From the NCBI RefSeq assembly GCF_022669155.1, contig NZ_JALBVB010000056.1, positions 90,532 through 123,817 on the forward strand: a stretch of DNA of 33,286 nucleotides, written 5' to 3'. This DNA is from Kineococcus sp. TRM81007 (GTDB taxonomy: Bacteria > Actinomycetota > Actinomycetes > Actinomycetales > Kineococcaceae). This document shows, piece by piece, positions 31,738 through 33,286 of this stretch; the first letter of the stretch is position 1, and each line of letters starts with the position of its first letter. The notes beneath the pieces are model-generated. The model was not told the DNA's origin. It made no database searches and saw nothing but the letters and a program-made list of their open reading frames with translations. The translations under genes were made by a program, and so were the position numbers.

Positions 31738-32487
31738 GTGACCGACGCCCCCGCGCAAGCCCCCCGGCTCGAGCTCCTGCCCGCCGTCGACGTCGCCGAC
31801 GGCCAGGCCGTCCGCCTCGTGCAGGGCGAGGCCGGCAGCGAGACCTTCTACGGATCCCCGCTGGACGCGGCCCTGGCCTGGCAGGCCGCCGGCGCCGAGT
31901 GGATCCACCTCGTCGACCTCGACGCCGCCTTCGGGCGCGGCTCCAACCGCGAGATGCTCGCCGACGTCGTCGGCCGTCTCGACGTGGCCGTGGAGCTGTC
32001 CGGCGGCATCCGCGACGACGCCTCCCTGGAGGCGGCGCTGGCCACCGGCTGCCGCCGGGTGAACCTCGGCACCGCCGCGCTGGAGGACCCGGAGTGGACG
32101 CGCGCCGCCATCGCCCGGCACGGCGACCGCATCGCCGTCGGCCTGGACGTGCGCGGCACCACGCTCGCCGCGCGCGGCTGGACCCGCGAGGGCGGGGACC
32201 TCTGGGACGTCCTGGCCCGCCTGGACGCCGACGGGTGCGCCCGCTACGTCGTCACCGACGTCACCAAGGACGGGACCCTGCGCGGGCCGAACACGGAGCT
32301 GCTGCGCGAGGTCTGCGCCCGCACCAGCGCCCCCGTGGTCGCCTCCGGCGGCGTCTCCAGCCTGGAGGACCTGCGCGTCCTGCGGGACCTCGTCGAGGTG
32401 GGCGTGGAGGGCGCGATCGTCGGCAAGGCCCTGTACGCGGGGGCGTTCACGCTGCCGCAGGCCCTCGACGTGGCGGGCCGGCCCTGA
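31738..32487 (+). CDS. priA: Phosphoribosyl isomerase A (HisA, possibly PriA with TrpF activity)
   Basis: This (beta/alpha)8 enzyme isomerises ProFAR to PRFAR in histidine synthesis. In many actinobacteria the bifunctional PriA form also isomerises phosphoribosyl anthranilate for tryptophan synthesis. The 249-residue product has the catalytic D18 ([10 protein letters not shown]) and D174 ([14 protein letters not shown]), [20 protein letters not shown], and the PriA-type arginine loop [18 protein letters not shown] 31738 follows a TAGACT hexamer by 8 nt. Bifunctionality is inferred from the ARGWT loop and lineage, and the absence of a separate trpF in the genome could not be checked. Confidence 0.93.
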   Translation: MTDAPAQAPRLELLPAVDVADGQAVRLVQGEAGSETFYGSPLDAALAWQAAGAEWIHLVDLDAAFGRGSNREMLADVVGRLDVAVELSGGIRDDASLEAALATGCRRVNLGTAALEDPEWTRAAIARHGDRIAVGLDVRGTTLAARGWTREGGDLWDVLARLDADGCARYVVTDVTKDGTLRGPNTELLREVCARTSAPVVASGGVSSLEDLRVLRDLVEVGVEGAIVGKALYAGAFTLPQALDVAGRP

Positions 32488-32534
32488 CCGCAGCTGCCGG
32501 CGGGCCCGAGCGCGGGGCGACCGACTCCGCCGGC

Positions 32535-33278
32535 GTGCCCTGGGCCGGGCGCACCCTGCTGCCCAACCCCTTCACCGGTGACGAGGGCCGGCGCGCGCGG
32601 GGCCTGGCGCGGGCCCTGGCCGACTGGTCGGCCGTGGCGGGGGAGGGGGCCGACCCCGTGGCCGTGCTGCGCGCGGAGGCGCGGGTGGTGGCGCAGCTCG
32701 CCGCCACGCGCGTGTTCGCCCCCGTCGTCGCCGTCCTGGGTGAGCAGGAGGTCGTCGCGGCGGGCCCGGCGGGGGACAAGAGCGCCGACATGGCGCTGGC
32801 CCTGCTGACGCAACCGGACGGCCGCCGCGGTCTGCCGCTGTTCACCGACCTGGCGGCGCTGTCCGCCTGGCGCTCCGACGCGCGCCCGGTGCCGGTGCCC
32901 GCCGCGCGCGCAGCGCTGTCGGGGGTGCAGGAGCGGTGCGAGGTGCTCGTGCTGGACCCCGCCGGGCCGGTGCGCTTCGTGGTGCGCCGCACCGCGCTGT
33001 GGGCGCTCGCCCAGGAGCGCGAGTGGGTTCCCGCCCCCTTCGACGGCCTCGTCGAGGCCGCGGTGACCGAGGCGGTGGCGGACGTGGACGGTGTGCGCGG
33101 GGTGCGGCTCGAGGCCGCGCCCGCGGCCGAGCTGCGCGTGGTCGTCGGGGTCGTCCCCGGCCTGGACGGCGCCGGCCTGCAGCGGCTGACCTCGCAGCTG
33201 GGGGAGCGGCTGGGTGCCTCGGCGGTCCTGGCCGACCGGGTCGACTCCCTCGAGCTGCGCCTGCTGCCGGCGCCCTGA
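32535..33278 (+). CDS. SseB-family protein
   Basis: This 247-residue protein matches the SseB family commonly found beside priA in actinobacteria. Visible features are PWAGRTLLPNPFTGDEG, a first SseB-like half with VFAPVVAVLGEQEV and DMALALLTQPDGRRGLPLFT, AALSAWRSDARPVPVPA and a second half near PFDGLVEAAVTEAVADV. Its function is unknown. The GTG at 32535 is the first normal start in frame after hisA. The family-like TDSAGVPWAGR block begins just upstream, and the only in-frame candidate there is CTG 32484 overlapping the hisA stop, so the true N-terminus is uncertain. The stop is 8 bases from the window's end. Confidence 0.75.
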   Translation: MPWAGRTLLPNPFTGDEGRRARGLARALADWSAVAGEGADPVAVLRAEARVVAQLAATRVFAPVVAVLGEQEVVAAGPAGDKSADMALALLTQPDGRRGLPLFTDLAALSAWRSDARPVPVPAARAALSGVQERCEVLVLDPAGPVRFVVRRTALWALAQEREWVPAPFDGLVEAAVTEAVADVDGVRGVRLEAAPAAELRVVVGVVPGLDGAGLQRLTSQLGERLGASAVLADRVDSLELRLLPAP

Positions 33279-33286
33279 CCCCCCGG

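Noticed and set aside
1-33286. CRISPR arrays, rRNA or tRNA genes
   Set aside because: No regularly spaced repeats were seen, and no cloverleaf or rRNA-like sequence was noticed on either strand.

Overview
The window is very GC-rich DNA (roughly three-quarters G+C by eye) with dense genes, frequent GTG starts and 4-bp GTGA/ATGA overlaps. It contains an actinobacterial-type dnaE with a PHP domain, a PriA-type HisA next to an SseB-like gene, and a MelC tyrosinase pair. This points to a high-GC actinobacterium. A Kineosporiaceae/Kineococcus-like organism is a plausible guess, but it is inference only.

Region 1 (1-7546) is housekeeping. A TraR/DksA-type zinc-finger protein is closed by a strong hairpin. 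Then come lspA, an RluD-type pseudouridine synthase, dnaE, a small membrane protein, and a minus-strand pair encoding a LON-domain protein and a YbaK-type deacylase. Region 2 (7614-9526) is hisD coupled to a small protein, here called A, that I cannot assign.

Region 3 (about 9.6-28.4 kb) is an accessory island of about 19 kb inside what is usually one contiguous histidine locus. It opens with a tyrosinase and its copper chaperone in melC2-melC1 order, a GNAT acetyltransferase and a CelD/FemAB-like acyltransferase. A tightly coupled surface-polysaccharide operon follows: a polyprenyl-phosphate-sugar-synthase-like GT2, a GT4, one 1252-codon reading frame carrying flippase + GT4 + polysaccharide pyruvyl transferase, a GT-C (GT39-like) membrane transferase, a second flippase, a PIG-L deacetylase, a FemAB-like protein, another GT4 and a Tat-type beta-helix protein. 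A Sec-exported paralog of the last gene follows behind its own leader. From 14117 to 26693 every junction is a 1-4 nt overlap or a 4-nt gap, so these genes are probably made together. No Wzy-type polymerase, Wzz regulator or priming phosphotransferase is visible, so the pathway must be completed elsewhere or differ from textbook Wzx/Wzy.

Region 4 (28.4-33.3 kb) begins with a paralog (B) of the small gene that follows hisD. A small lipoprotein gene, hisC-hisB-hisH, hisA/priA and an SseB-like gene follow. The two paralogs therefore bracket the island. Several genes here (LON gene, hisD, lipoprotein gene, hisC, hisA) have a TAnnnT-like -10 hexamer ending 6-8 nt before a GTG start with no Shine-Dalgarno, which suggests leaderless transcripts. 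Separate promoters for hisD, hisC and hisA would explain how the locus tolerates being split. No tRNA, rRNA, CRISPR, transposase or integrase was seen.
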